Below, piece after piece: positions 1-8,304 of a DNA stretch of 39,126 bases. Both the position numbers and the translations under genes were made by a program. How positions within the stretch are numbered: position 1 is the stretch's first letter; each line of letters begins with the position of its first letter. A model generated the notes under the pieces. That model had not been told where the DNA came from. It saw only the letters and a program-made list of their open reading frames with translations, and made no database searches. This stretch comes from Gloeocapsa sp. UFS-A4-WI-NPMV-4B04 (GTDB lineage: Bacteria > Cyanobacteriota > Cyanobacteriia > Cyanobacteriales > Chroococcidiopsidaceae): assembly GCA_019359535.1 (NCBI GenBank), contig JAHHHE010000027.1, forward strand, positions 1 through 39,126. Reading direction: 5' to 3'.

Positions 1-60
1 TAGCAGGTCTTTGATGCGCTCCCACTGGTCATCTCTAAGGGCGTAACGTCGAGTCGTCAT
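1..60 (-). CDS. IS5-family transposase, N-terminal fragment (runs off the left edge)
   Basis: Read on the minus strand from the ATG at 58-60, the edge of the window encodes 20 residues beginning MTTRRYALRDDQWERIK, with no stop before the edge. The start followed by a short basic run and then L-x-D-x-Q-W-x-x-I is the usual beginning of IS5-superfamily (DUF4096-type) transposases. Only the N-terminus is visible, so the DDE catalytic core and intactness cannot be judged. The terminal sequence just upstream (see the mobile element entry) supports this being the 5' end of an insertion sequence. Confidence 0.75.
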   Translation of the reverse strand, partial: MTTRRYALRDDQWERIKDLL

Positions 61-124
61 GGTGGTTCTAATCAGCTTATCTGATGTATCGCCAATTCCA
101 GCTTACCTAATTGATGACACGCTC
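1..124 (-). mobile_element. End of an IS5-type insertion sequence
   Basis: The transposase start lies about 64 bases inside a likely element end. Read on the minus strand, the end begins GAGCGTGTCATCAATTAGG at 124, and the flanking sequence is CTAG, so the outer end would sit beside a TA dinucleotide (125-126). Terminal repeats beginning GAGCGTGT and a short TA-containing target are common in IS5-superfamily members found in cyanobacteria. The opposite end is outside the window, so the terminal repeat could not be confirmed by pairing; the boundary is inferred. Confidence 0.5.
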
Positions 125-529
125 TAGACAACAACGATTTTTTTTGGTATACTTTACTTTATAATCGAAATCTGTACAAACTTTTTATTCTTGGTTATAC
201 TTCCATTATCAAATTATACCAATTTAAAGTAAAAATAGCAAGCTGCAACTAAGTTGAAATTAAAAAATTTTTGTTTTGAGCAGTTATTTTGATTTCTGCT
301 ATGGACTAGATAAACTGACAGGATGAATGATATTTAATGGTAGTGTAACACTTTCAGCGATCGCAGTTGGAAAATGTTTATTTTATTTTTTATTGGTTGT
401 TACAATCGTTATAATCTTTAAGTCTTAGTTCAATTACTTAGGCAATCGCACAAATAGAAGCTTTTATCCCAATAAATTCTGTTGGTTTAGCTAGTTGTTT
501 TGCTGAAATAGCATTGTGCTAAATGGTAT
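125..529. other. AT-rich intergenic region upstream of nfi
   Basis: About 400 bases of AT-rich sequence between the IS end and the endonuclease V gene. I see no open frame with a credible start, no tRNA and no strong hairpin. It presumably holds the nfi promoter, but no convincing -35/-10 pair could be picked by eye. Confidence 0.5.
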
Positions 530-1198
530 ATGAAAATTTCTCAACGACATACTTGGCCTGCAACCATAGAAGAAGCGATCACGATTCAAGAACAGCTTAG
601 GGGCGAGGTAATTACAAAAGACGCTCTCACTGAACCAATCCAGTATGTCGCTGGCGTGGATATGGGCTTCGAAGCAGACGGCACGATAAGCCGTGCAGCA
701 GTGGCTGTATTGAGTTTTCCTGACTTGCAATTACAAGAAACTGCGATCGCGCGTCGTCCTACTTCTTTTCCGTATGTACCAGGATTCCTGTCATTTCGAG
801 AAATTCCAGCCGTGCTTGATGCCCTAGAAAAGCTTAATACTATCCCAGACATAATTTTATGTGATGGTCAAGGCATTGCCCATCCGCGACGGTTTGGGAT
901 TGCTTGTCACTTGGGCTTGCTTATAGATATGCCAACAATTGGTGTCGCCAAATCTCTACTTGTGGGTAAGCATGAAGAATTACTAGATCAAAAAGGTAGC
1001 TGGAAACCTTTACGACATCGTGGTGAAACAATTGGCGTAGTGCTACGGACACGCACGGGAACAAAGCCATTGTATATTTCTAGTGGTCATCGTGTGAGCC
1101 TACCTACTGCAATTGAATATGTGTTGCGCTGCACACCGAAATATCGGCTGCCAGAGACTACCCGTATAGCCGATAAACTTGCTTCTAATAGAGCTTAG
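530..1198 (+). CDS. nfi: Endonuclease V (deoxyinosine 3' endonuclease)
   Basis: Endonuclease V cuts DNA one base 3' of deoxyinosine and so starts repair of deaminated adenine. The 222-residue length is normal. Family motifs occur in order: the strand YVAGVDMGFE carrying the first metal-binding Asp (D44), PYVPGFLSFRE with the conserved Glu (E91), DGQGIAHPRR with the second metal Asp (D112), and then IGVAKS. The C-terminal SGHRVSLPTAIEYVLRC and KYRLPETTR segments also match the family closely. The third position of the usual DG(N/H)G motif is Gln, a mild variation. The ATG at 530 places D44 at a normal distance from the N-terminus. The gene stands alone, followed by a short-repeat tract. Confidence 0.95.
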   Translation: MKISQRHTWPATIEEAITIQEQLRGEVITKDALTEPIQYVAGVDMGFEADGTISRAAVAVLSFPDLQLQETAIARRPTSFPYVPGFLSFREIPAVLDALEKLNTIPDIILCDGQGIAHPRRFGIACHLGLLIDMPTIGVAKSLLVGKHEELLDQKGSWKPLRHRGETIGVVLRTRTGTKPLYISSGHRVSLPTAIEYVLRCTPKYRLPETTRIADKLASNRA

Positions 1199-1210
1199 AA
1201 CAAGCAAGGA

Positions 1211-1240
1211 GTGAGTAGTGAGTAGTGGAAAGTGAGTAGT
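1211..1240. repeat. Short tandem repeat tract, GTGAGTAGT family
   Basis: Heptamer/nonamer-like units GTGAGTAGT occur back to back just after nfi, with a degenerate continuation (AAGTGAGTAATAAGTAAATA) near 1286-1305. The same family recurs near 5243-5513, 10933-11005, 18545-18655 and 21361-21546, always between genes. It resembles the short tandemly repeated repetitive sequences known from filamentous cyanobacteria. No coding capacity is inferred. Confidence 0.8.
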
Positions 1241-1476
1241 AAGGACTACAGATGCAAAAACTAGCGCGGCTAATACAAAGTGGACAAGTGAGTAATAAGT
1301 AAATAGGAAAATATTTTATTCACTCTTCAGTTCTTAAACTGCAAGTTGGACGAGTATCACCCTATCGAAGAGGTTGTTAAACTTAATGTCTCGGTGTATT
1401 TCCTTAATTTTAGGGAAATTGACAGCATAAGGTACTTTGCAGATGATCAGAGAAACACCTGGCACTTGAGGAAAGT

Positions 1477-3639
1477 ATGGATTTCAATTTTTCCCCCTCT
1501 ATTGTCGTTCTTGTTCTGATCGAAGTGCTAATTGTAATTGGCTTTTCGCGGCTTGTGGGGCTAGGATGCCGTTGGATTAAGCAACCGCTAGTGATTGGCG
1601 AAATTATTGCTGGGATTATGCTGGGACCATCTTTATTAGGTTTGGTTGCTCCTGGTGTAGCAGCAGCTTTATTCCCAGCTGAGGCAGTTCCCTTTTTAGA
1701 GGTGCTATCTCAGATAGGGCTAATATTTTTCATGTTTTTGATTGGGCTAGAGCTAAATCCAAAATATCTTAGTGGTCAGTTAGAGGTAGCAATTTTAATT
1801 TCCCACGTCAGTATTTTAGTGCCTTTTTCACTAGGAACATTGCTAGCCCTGCTGTTGTATCCCCTAGTTTCTAATGCCAGTGTTTCTTTTACTGCCTTTT
1901 CCCTCTTTTTAGGGGCGGCGATGTCAATTACAGCCTTTCCCGTTTTAGCACGGATTATCACCGAGAGTAACTTGCAGAAAACGCGCTTAGGAACATTGGC
2001 GTTGACTTGTGCGGCGGTGGATGATGTGACGGCTTGGTGCGTATTGGCAGTAGCGATCGCAGTTGCACATACCAACACGATCACAGGCGCTTTCCCCACT
2101 ATTATCGAATCTTTAATCTACATCGCATTTATGGTGACGGTGGGGCGTTGGTTCCTAAAACGTCTTGCCACCTATTATGAGCATAGAGGGCGGTTGAGCC
2201 AGCTTGCCCTAGCTTGGATTTACATGGGTGTAGTTGCTTCCGCCTTAATCACAGAACTAATTGGCATTCACCTGATCTTTGGTGCTTTTTTATTGGGAGC
2301 CGTAATGCCTAAAAATGAAGGTCTAGTGCGGGAATTAGCTCAAAAAACCGAAGATTTTGTTTTAATTTTTCTGCTACCAGTATTTTTTGCTTATAGTGGC
2401 TTGCGGACACAAATTGGCTTACTCAATACTCCTGGTTTGTGGCTACTTTGTCTAGCTGTTGTCGGAGTAGCAATTATAGGCAAATATGTTGGCACTTACA
2501 TAGCTGCTCGTGTGAGTGGCATCGAGAACCGAGAAGCCTCGGCGCTTGGTTGGTTGATGAATACAAGGGGTTTGACTGAGCTGATTGTGCTGAATATTGG
2601 TTTGAGTCTGGGTGTGATCTCGCCTTTACTCTTTACCATGCTGGTAATTATGGCTTTAGTGACAACATTTATGACTTCACCGCTATTGGAGTGGACTTAT
2701 CCGAAACATTTGATCAAGCTAGATTTAGTAGAGCCAAAAACTGAAGTAGGCGTAGAGAAAGTCACTTATCGGATTTTAGTGCCAGTAGCAAATCCTAGTA
2801 CACAACGAGGATTACTACAATTGGCAGTAGCGATCGCTGGTAATCGCTTGCAACCAGCTGTTGTACATCCCCTAAGTTTGATTGAACTAGAAGAATATGC
2901 TTTTGACAGTACCCCCGATGAAGCTAATCGCTTAATCCAAGAGCGGCGGCGCAAGCTAGAACAATTAATTCAAACTTTGGAACCTGCTGAGAGCCGCTCA
3001 TATGTGCAGCCAATTGTGAGAATTACTAACAAAATTGCCAGGACAACAGCCGACATCGCTGCACTTGACGAAGCTGATTTAATTATGGTGGGATGGCATC
3101 GCCCAGATTTGAGCAAGAATCGATTGGGTGGGCGAGTTGGCCAAATTCTTAGCACTGCGCCAGTAGATGTGGCAGTGTTTGTAGAAAGAGGCGGGGAACG
3201 CTTAGAGACATTATTAGTGCCTTACGCTGCCAATATTCATGATGATTTAGCCCTAGAACTTGCTTTGAGACTACTTGTTAATCGTGATAACTGTCGCTTG
3301 GCAATTTTACGAGTAGTACCAGTAGGTCAGGTTCATAGTGATTTAAGTTATGAGTTTAGCAGTGTAATGAAGCAATTGCCTCTTGGTGTACGCGATCGCA
3401 TTAATATCCAAAATATCGAAGCAGTAGAGCCAATTCAAGCTGTAATAGAGGCATCTGCCGCCGTTGATCTCACCATTGCTGGTACTAGCCGCGCTTGGGG
3501 AATTGAACGGCAAACTTTGGGCAGATATACAGATCAACTAGCAATTCAATGTCAATCTTCGCTCTTAATTACTCGCCGCTACAGTAAAGTTACTTCTCAC
3601 CTCTCCTCAATGCTGGAACGGCAGTCAACGGCTGGTTAG
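1477..3639 (+). CDS. CPA2-family cation/proton antiporter with C-terminal universal-stress domains
   Basis: A 720-residue membrane protein. Residues about 1-415 form the Na+(K+)/H+ exchanger domain of the monovalent cation:proton antiporter-2 family, with about a dozen hydrophobic segments and the conserved pair Asp182-Asp183 in CAAVDDVTAW, the expected ion-binding site. Early segments GEIIAGIMLGPSLLG and FFMFLIGLEL are characteristic of the KefB/NapA type. After the membrane part, residues about 430-570 and 575-710 look like two universal-stress-protein folds (RILVPVANPS and TLLVPYAANIHDD begin the two units). The family exchanges Na+ or K+ for H+ across the plasma or thylakoid membrane; which ion cannot be read from sequence. 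The ATG at 1477 is followed directly by the first hydrophobic segment. It is convergent with the next gene. Confidence 0.9.
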   Translation: MDFNFSPSIVVLVLIEVLIVIGFSRLVGLGCRWIKQPLVIGEIIAGIMLGPSLLGLVAPGVAAALFPAEAVPFLEVLSQIGLIFFMFLIGLELNPKYLSGQLEVAILISHVSILVPFSLGTLLALLLYPLVSNASVSFTAFSLFLGAAMSITAFPVLARIITESNLQKTRLGTLALTCAAVDDVTAWCVLAVAIAVAHTNTITGAFPTIIESLIYIAFMVTVGRWFLKRLATYYEHRGRLSQLALAWIYMGVVASALITELIGIHLIFGAFLLGAVMPKNEGLVRELAQKTEDFVLIFLLPVFFAYSGLRTQIGLLNTPGLWLLCLAVVGVAIIGKYVGTYIAARVSGIENREASALGWLMNTRGLTELIVLNIGLSLGVISPLLFTMLVIMALVTTFMTSPLLEWTYPKHLIKLDLVEPKTEVGVEKVTYRILVPVANPSTQRGLLQLAVAIAGNRLQPAVVHPLSLIELEEYAFDSTPDEANRLIQERRRKLEQLIQTLEPAESRSYVQPIVRITNKIARTTADIAALDEADLIMVGWHRPDLSKNRLGGRVGQILSTAPVDVAVFVERGGERLETLLVPYAANIHDDLALELALRLLVNRDNCRLAILRVVPVGQVHSDLSYEFSSVMKQLPLGVRDRINIQNIEAVEPIQAVIEASAAVDLTIAGTSRAWGIERQTLGRYTDQLAIQCQSSLLITRRYSKVTSHLSSMLERQSTAG

Positions 3640-3688
3640 AATGATCAGTGGTGCGTTATCTGATTTGCTCGTTTAGGTAAGGAAATTA

Positions 3689-4204
3689 TTAAGAAGGTAG
3701 CTGTTGTTTTAGTTGGCTGAGAGAATTTTTGCTGAGTGTAATTTTTACTTCTAGCCGTTGCTGAACGTCCCGCAGAGTAAGGATGTGTTCCCCAAGGAAG
3801 CTATATTCTATCTGAGGATTTTTCACCTCAATTGTTTCATAAATAATTTGTGGCAATTCCACTCGCAGAACTAGCTGCTTTTGTGACTGTGGAAAAATGT
3901 ATAACTGCTGGCGACGGGTATCTAATACAAGCTGATGAGGTGTAGTGTTGCGTTCCTGTTCCGAATCACTTTTACGCCAATAAAGGGTAATACCGCGCAA
4001 ATCAGGGTTTTTCAACTCAAAAACTTCATCAAACTTTTGAATGTCCCAATTTAATTCGTCTACCTCGCCACTTTGGGGAATCATGCGTTGGGAAAAAGTA
4101 ATTTTCTGATTAGCTAAACTTCGCCACCATTGACTGATAAATGCCAAATTATTAGGATTTTCAGGTTTGGTGCCACTTTGTTGCCAAATAATTTTGCCTT
4201 GCAT
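3689..4204 (-). CDS. Conserved-looking hypothetical protein, 171 residues
   Basis: I do not recognise this protein. It has no signal peptide, membrane segment or obvious catalytic motif. It is hydrophilic and rich in Gln and in alternating hydrophobic residues consistent with beta structure (for example QLYIFPQSQKQLVLRVELP), and ends in a Gln/Ser-rich tail. The start ATG (4202-4204) is preceded on the minus strand by GAGAGGA, a good ribosome binding site about six bases away, which supports a real gene. It is convergent with the antiporter and divergent from the deacetylase-like gene, so it is probably transcribed alone. The codon use looks like that of its neighbours. Confidence 0.7.
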   Translation of the reverse strand: MQGKIIWQQSGTKPENPNNLAFISQWWRSLANQKITFSQRMIPQSGEVDELNWDIQKFDEVFELKNPDLRGITLYWRKSDSEQERNTTPHQLVLDTRRQQLYIFPQSQKQLVLRVELPQIIYETIEVKNPQIEYSFLGEHILTLRDVQQRLEVKITLSKNSLSQLKQQLPS

Positions 4205-4303
4205 CAGCTTTCCTCTCAGTTACATTGCGCGATTGCTTCAAAAAACAAGCACCGCTTATTTGCTAGTTTCTCCAGTTTAAACTTCATGGCTTTAGTCACA
4301 TAG

Positions 4304-5221
4304 ATGGATTTGCCACTGGTTTATCACTCAGATTATGTTGCACCCTTGCCTGAAGGTCATCGTTTCCCGATGCCAAAGTTCCGACAACTTTATGAGCTAC
4401 TATTAGCTGACGAGGTAGCACAGCCAGCACAATTTTACACACCCGAAAGTCCGCCTCAAGATTGGATTGAGTTAATTCACACTCCTAGCTATATTCAGGC
4501 TTACTATACAGGAACACTAGACGCAAAGGCACAGCGACGAATTGGGTTGCCTTGGAGTCCAGCGTTAGTAAATCGCACCTGCACGGCGGTAGGCGGTACA
4601 ATTTTGACATCTCAACTGGCGCTACGTTATGGGTTGGCTTGTAATACTGCTGGGGGGACACATCATGCTTTTCCCGATTATGGCTCTGGTTTCTGTATTT
4701 TTAATGATTTAGCGATCGCAGCCCGTGTTTTGCAACAATTAGATCTTGTCCACAAAGTCTTAATTATTGATTTGGATGTTCATCAAGGAGACGGTACAGC
4801 TTTTATCTTCCAAGATGACAGCAGCATTTTTACTTTTTCGATGCACTGCGAAGTCAACTTTCCTGGCACTAAACAGAAAAGCGATTTTGATGTTCCCTTG
4901 GCAGTTGGGATGGAAGATGACGAATATCTCCAAACCCTAGCCCAGCATTTACCAGATTTACTAGCTAATTTCCAGCCAGATTTGGTACTATATGATGCTG
5001 GAGTTGATCCGCACGTAGGCGATCGCTTGGGAAAATTAGCGCTGACAGATAGTGGGATATTTCGCCGCGAAATGCAGGTTTTAACTACCTGTTTAAGTCG
5101 TGGATATCCCGTCGCCTGTGTAATCGGCGGTGGTTATGCTGACGATCTTAACTCACTGGTTTATCGCCACTCTCTCCTACATCGAGCAGCCACTGAAGTT
5201 TATCGCCATTACCGCCTGTAA
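4304..5221 (+). CDS. Histone-deacetylase-family zinc hydrolase (AcuC/acetylpolyamine amidohydrolase-like)
   Basis: A 305-residue member of the arginase/deacetylase superfamily, the usual length for the compact bacterial class. Active-site features are visible: His120-His121 in GGTHHAFPDYGSGFCIFND, the zinc-binding Asp158 and His160 in DLDVHQGDGTAF, and the third zinc ligand Asp235 in DAGVDPH. The C-terminal GGGY is the conserved loop carrying the transition-state Tyr. Family members remove acetyl or related acyl groups from lysines or polyamines, but bacterial substrates vary and nothing nearby fixes the substrate here. The N-terminus, with VYHSDYVAPLPEGHRFPMPK, matches that of cyanobacterial homologues and supports the ATG at 4304. 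It probably acts in the cytosol. Confidence 0.9.
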   Translation: MDLPLVYHSDYVAPLPEGHRFPMPKFRQLYELLLADEVAQPAQFYTPESPPQDWIELIHTPSYIQAYYTGTLDAKAQRRIGLPWSPALVNRTCTAVGGTILTSQLALRYGLACNTAGGTHHAFPDYGSGFCIFNDLAIAARVLQQLDLVHKVLIIDLDVHQGDGTAFIFQDDSSIFTFSMHCEVNFPGTKQKSDFDVPLAVGMEDDEYLQTLAQHLPDLLANFQPDLVLYDAGVDPHVGDRLGKLALTDSGIFRREMQVLTTCLSRGYPVACVIGGGYADDLNSLVYRHSLLHRAATEVYRHYRL

Positions 5222-5242
5222 AAATCACATAAGCGTAGGCGG

Positions 5243-5513
5243 AGGGAGTAGTGAAGAAGTGAGTAGTGGAGAGTGAGTAGTGAGCAGTGAAATAAAATCT
5301 TGTCTTGTTTACTTACCGCTTACTTTTTCACTTCGTATCTACTCACTACTCACTTCGTATCTACTCACTACTCACTTCGTATCTACTCACTACTCACTTC
5401 TTGTCTTGTCTACTCACTGCTCACTTCTTATCTTGTCTACTCACGGCTTAGTTCTTCACTTCTTGCCTACTCACTATCACTTCTTGTCTACTCACTACTC
5501 ACTTCCCGTCTAA
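5243..5513. repeat. Large short-tandem-repeat block with three perfect 22-bp units
   Basis: Nearly the whole gap between the deacetylase-like gene and gshA is repeat. The left part (about 5250-5289) reads GTGAGTAGTG; the rest (5331-5513) reads the complement, CACTACTCAC, mixed with CTTCGTAT and CTTGTCTA units. Three identical 22-base copies run 5331-5396. The opposite orientation of the two halves would allow a long, imperfect hairpin. Reading frames through this block stay open only because the repeat lacks stops in some phases; I do not treat them as genes. Confidence 0.9.
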
Positions 5514-5560
5514 TTTGATACAATTCTAAATAAAACCCAACAAAAGCCAAGGAGAACAAG

Positions 5561-6700
5561 GTGCTGCTATCAAAAGGCTTCGAGATTGAGATGTACACAG
5601 GGACACCACAAGGCGATATTGTTGGGCTATCAGACAAGATCGTGGACTCCTTGGATGGGTTTGTGCGCGAACCAGATAGCCGCAATGTGGAATACATAAC
5701 TCCACCTTATCATCAATACGATCAGCTATTGTGTAGCCTGGTGCGTCCACGAGTGCAGCTACGAGATTACATCAAGCGCTTGGGCAATTACACCCTAATT
5801 CCTGGAAGTACCTTGTCTGTAGGTGGAAGCGATCGCTTTTATCGATCAGACCCTAATAACCCTTATCACGCTTATATTGAGCAAACCTACGGTACTAAAG
5901 TTGTTACCGCCAGCGTTCATATTAACGTAGGCATCAGCGACCCAGAAGTGTTGATGCGGGCGTGTCGCTTAATTCGCGTTGAAGCACCTCTATACCTTGC
6001 CTTAAGTGCTGCTTCTCCGTTTATAGATAGTAAAGCTACGGGATATCACTCCACCCGTTGGGGACTTTTCCCTCAAACTCCATCATATGTACCTTTATTT
6101 GAAAGTCATGCTCATCATATTCAGTGGGTTGAAGCCCAGCTAGCAGCAGGGACAATGCAAAATGTCCGTCATTTGTGGGTATCTGTGCGACCAAATGGCG
6201 ATCGCCGTCCTTATGACCTGAATCGGCTTGAATTACGAATTTGTGATCTTGTCAGTGACCCCATTGCTTTACTATCGATCTCTGCCTTATTAGAAGCGCG
6301 TTTGTGGCAGCTAATTGAAGATCCAAGGCTTGATCCATTAGAAATGAGTACGATTTCACCAGAAGAATTAATCGCCCTCACTGCTGCTAATGAAGCCGCC
6401 GCCGCTCAATACAGTCTTGATGCTCAGTTACGACATTGGCAAGACGGCAGAATAATTACAGCCAGAGATTGGATTGCGGAAATTTATCAAGAAGTATGGG
6501 CTAGAGCTAAACAAAGGGGCTTTAGCTGTTTCCTCTCACCTTTAGCAAAAATTCTGCGGGAAGGAAACGAAGCGCAGCAGTGGTTAAGTCTATACTCTTG
6601 TGGTCTTGACGTTCGCCAAGTTATAACCCAAGCGAGTCTTGCCATGCAAGAGCAAGAACAAGAACTAGAAGACAAGTTATGTACTGGGTTAGTGGCTTAA
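5561..6700 (+). CDS. gshA: Glutamate-cysteine ligase, cyanobacterial type
   Basis: This enzyme joins glutamate and cysteine with ATP, the first step of glutathione synthesis. The 379-residue protein matches the cyanobacterial GshA family along its length: the N-terminal GFEIEMYTGTPQGDIVGLSD, the block FVREPDSRNVEYITPP that contributes to substrate binding, HINVGISDPEVLMRACR, and the RLELRICDLVSDP motif. I chose the GTG at 5561 because homologues begin a few residues before KGFEIEMYTG and because AAGGAG lies just upstream (about 5549-5554). The partner gene gshB is not in this window. The GST at 16118 would use the end product. Confidence 0.93.
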   Translation: MLLSKGFEIEMYTGTPQGDIVGLSDKIVDSLDGFVREPDSRNVEYITPPYHQYDQLLCSLVRPRVQLRDYIKRLGNYTLIPGSTLSVGGSDRFYRSDPNNPYHAYIEQTYGTKVVTASVHINVGISDPEVLMRACRLIRVEAPLYLALSAASPFIDSKATGYHSTRWGLFPQTPSYVPLFESHAHHIQWVEAQLAAGTMQNVRHLWVSVRPNGDRRPYDLNRLELRICDLVSDPIALLSISALLEARLWQLIEDPRLDPLEMSTISPEELIALTAANEAAAAQYSLDAQLRHWQDGRIITARDWIAEIYQEVWARAKQRGFSCFLSPLAKILREGNEAQQWLSLYSCGLDVRQVITQASLAMQEQEQELEDKLCTGLVA

Positions 6701-6973
6701 TTTAGTCAAAAGAATAGCGATCGCTGGAATTTAAGTTGTAAAAATCCAATATTTATTTTGCAACTGGGATAGGCGTGCTCTGTGCGCCTTCATTCTCCTC
6801 TTCTCTTCTGTGGTCATCTTTCGAGGGTGATGCCTTAAACCAGAATTCAAAATATCTAATCAATCTATCTCAGTCACTACTTATAAATAAAACCTATACT
6901 TTGCTTCTATCTTTAGGTAGATTATACGTATATAAATATTTCAATTGTATAAGTTAGGCAAAGTACGTACCAA

Positions 6974-7435
6974 ATGCCGCAAGTTGTCTTAATTAATCCG
7001 CAAATTCCGCCAAATACTGGTAATATTGCCCGTACTTGCGCCGCAACAGATACAGAACTACATCTAGTGGGGCCGTTGGGCTTTGAAATCAGCGATCGCT
7101 ACCTAAAACGCGCTGGTTTAGACTACTGGCCCTATGTTAAATTGCATCAGCACGACTCTGTTGATACTTTTCAAACCTACTCTCAACAACGTGGGGGACG
7201 ATGCCTTGGTTTCAGCGTCAACGGCAATTGTAATTACGCAAACTTCCAGTTTCAAGCAAATGACTGGCTACTATTTGGTAGCGAAACTACTGGTTTACCA
7301 CCAACAGTTATTTCCACTTGTGCAGCAAGTCTATATATTCCGATGGCGCAACCAGGTGTCCGCAGCTTAAATCTCTCAGTCAGTGTAGCTATAGGTTTAT
7401 TTGAAGCCCGTCGTCAATTAGACTATTTAAATTAA
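6974..7435 (+). CDS. trmL: tRNA (cytidine/uridine-34 2'-O)-methyltransferase, SPOUT family
   Basis: TrmL methylates the ribose of the wobble base in certain leucine tRNAs using S-adenosylmethionine. The 153-residue length is typical. The N-terminus MPQVVLINPQIPPNTGNIAR is the family signature, followed by LHLVGPLGF and LKRAGLDYW. The SPOUT knot region that binds S-adenosylmethionine is seen in LLFGSETTGLP and in IPMAQPGVRSLNLSVSVAIGLFE. The ATG at 6974 starts directly with the conserved N-terminus. Upstream (6701-6973) is an AT-rich gap of 273 bases without a convincing gene. Confidence 0.95.
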   Translation: MPQVVLINPQIPPNTGNIARTCAATDTELHLVGPLGFEISDRYLKRAGLDYWPYVKLHQHDSVDTFQTYSQQRGGRCLGFSVNGNCNYANFQFQANDWLLFGSETTGLPPTVISTCAASLYIPMAQPGVRSLNLSVSVAIGLFEARRQLDYLN

Positions 7436-7932
7436 TAATTTCAAGCTTTAATTTCAGCTATCTGTTTAATATCTTCTCTAATTGACAATTAATACGTAAG
7501 TAACCTCTCTTAGATTAAGAAAGCGCATACTTTGTAGATTGCTTACCTTTAACTGTTTGTATTTATATATTATTAATTACTTGTTTTTATATTGACACCT
7601 ATTTATGGTCCATTTAGAAGCATAAATTTATACCGTTACTTGCGGTAAATTAAAAAATTTTTCCAAAAATAGATTCAGTTAATATAAGAAATTTATATAA
7701 GTAACTAATTAAATGTCAGTATTTAAGCGATAGATTTTAGTCATATTAAATCAGCGCTGCTAGAAAAAGTAAAAGCGTTAAGTCAAGCTGAATAAGCACT
7801 TTAAGCTAGTTTGCTCAAACTTTGGGTTAACTCAACTTGACAAGAAACAGTAAGAGTACATACTTGTTTTGCTTAAAAGAATCGGCGTAAAGTCGGCTGT
7901 TGTATTAATAAGAAACTGAAACTTAGAAGAAA

Positions 7933-7945
7933 GTGATCAAATCAC
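7933..7945. promoter_or_regulatory. Perfect short palindrome GTGAT-CAA-ATCAC, possible operator
   Basis: The 13-base sequence has five-base arms and a three-base centre. It superficially resembles a CRP/SYCRP1 site, but the spacing between GTGA and TCAC is five bases rather than the six of that family, so it is not a standard site. It lies about 360 bases upstream of the peptidase start. It is a weak call based on symmetry alone. Confidence 0.2.
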
Positions 7946-7994
7946 GGTTTTGGATACGAGATTGTAGGCTATAGTTTTGTTTGGAGGAAAAAAG

Positions 7995-8045
7995 GTGAGG
8001 CAACAGCTTCAGTTGTCCAGTAGTGCGAGTGTCCAACCTTCATAG
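7995..8045 (+). CDS. Possible 16-residue leader peptide upstream of the M23 peptidase
   Basis: A GTG at 7995 sits seven bases after a good Shine-Dalgarno sequence (GGAGG, 7983-7987) and opens a 16-codon frame rich in Gln and Ser (MRQQLQLSSSASVQPS) ending at TAG 8043-8045. It could be an upstream regulatory frame or chance. No homologue is known to me. Confidence 0.2.
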   Translation: MRQQLQLSSSASVQPS

Positions 8046-8304
8046 ATAGCACCTGAGCCGCAGGATGATCAATTAAAACGATACCAAACCTGGTAAGGAG
8101 GATCTTCAACAAGAAAATTATGATGTTGAATTTTTGCTAATTGTCTATAAGCTTGTTTAAATAATAAATGCCGAGTAATCTTGCTTAAGCTATGTCTACT
8201 GGGTATCAAGTAAATCTGTTGTTACAGTGTTTTAAATCATTCGACTGGTAATAGACTCAATAAATCGAAGGCAGTTAAGCCCTAGTGCTCATAGGAGGTC
8301 ATTT

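Larger units (their letters stand above)
7436..8304. other. 0.87-kb non-coding leader upstream of the M23 peptidase
   Basis: This long gap is very AT-rich in its first half. The second half (about 7930-8304) is more GC-balanced and looks like a possible transcribed leader. It holds a perfect short palindrome (7933-7945), two Shine-Dalgarno-like sequences besides the one used by the gene (GGAGG at 7983-7987 and AAGGAGG near 8096-8102), a possible long-range pairing of GTTTGG (7979-7984) with CCAAAC (8084-8089), and a small hairpin CCTG/CAGG (8052-8064). I could not match it to a known riboswitch, including the c-di-AMP (ydaO) class that controls some wall hydrolases. Confidence 0.4.

Noticed and set aside
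5331..5396. Possible CRISPR array (three identical 22-base units)
   Set aside because: The units are directly contiguous, without unique spacers, and belong to a low-complexity repeat family; no cas genes are present.
5280..5518. Two overlapping Leu/Ser/Thr-rich open frames before gshA
   Set aside because: They are made wholly of CACTACTCACTTC-type repeats, stay open because the repeat lacks stops in those phases, and have no ribosome binding site or protein-like composition.
6775..6957. 60-codon open frame between gshA and trmL
   Set aside because: The start codon has no ribosome binding site, the composition follows the AT-rich gap, and no domain is recognisable.
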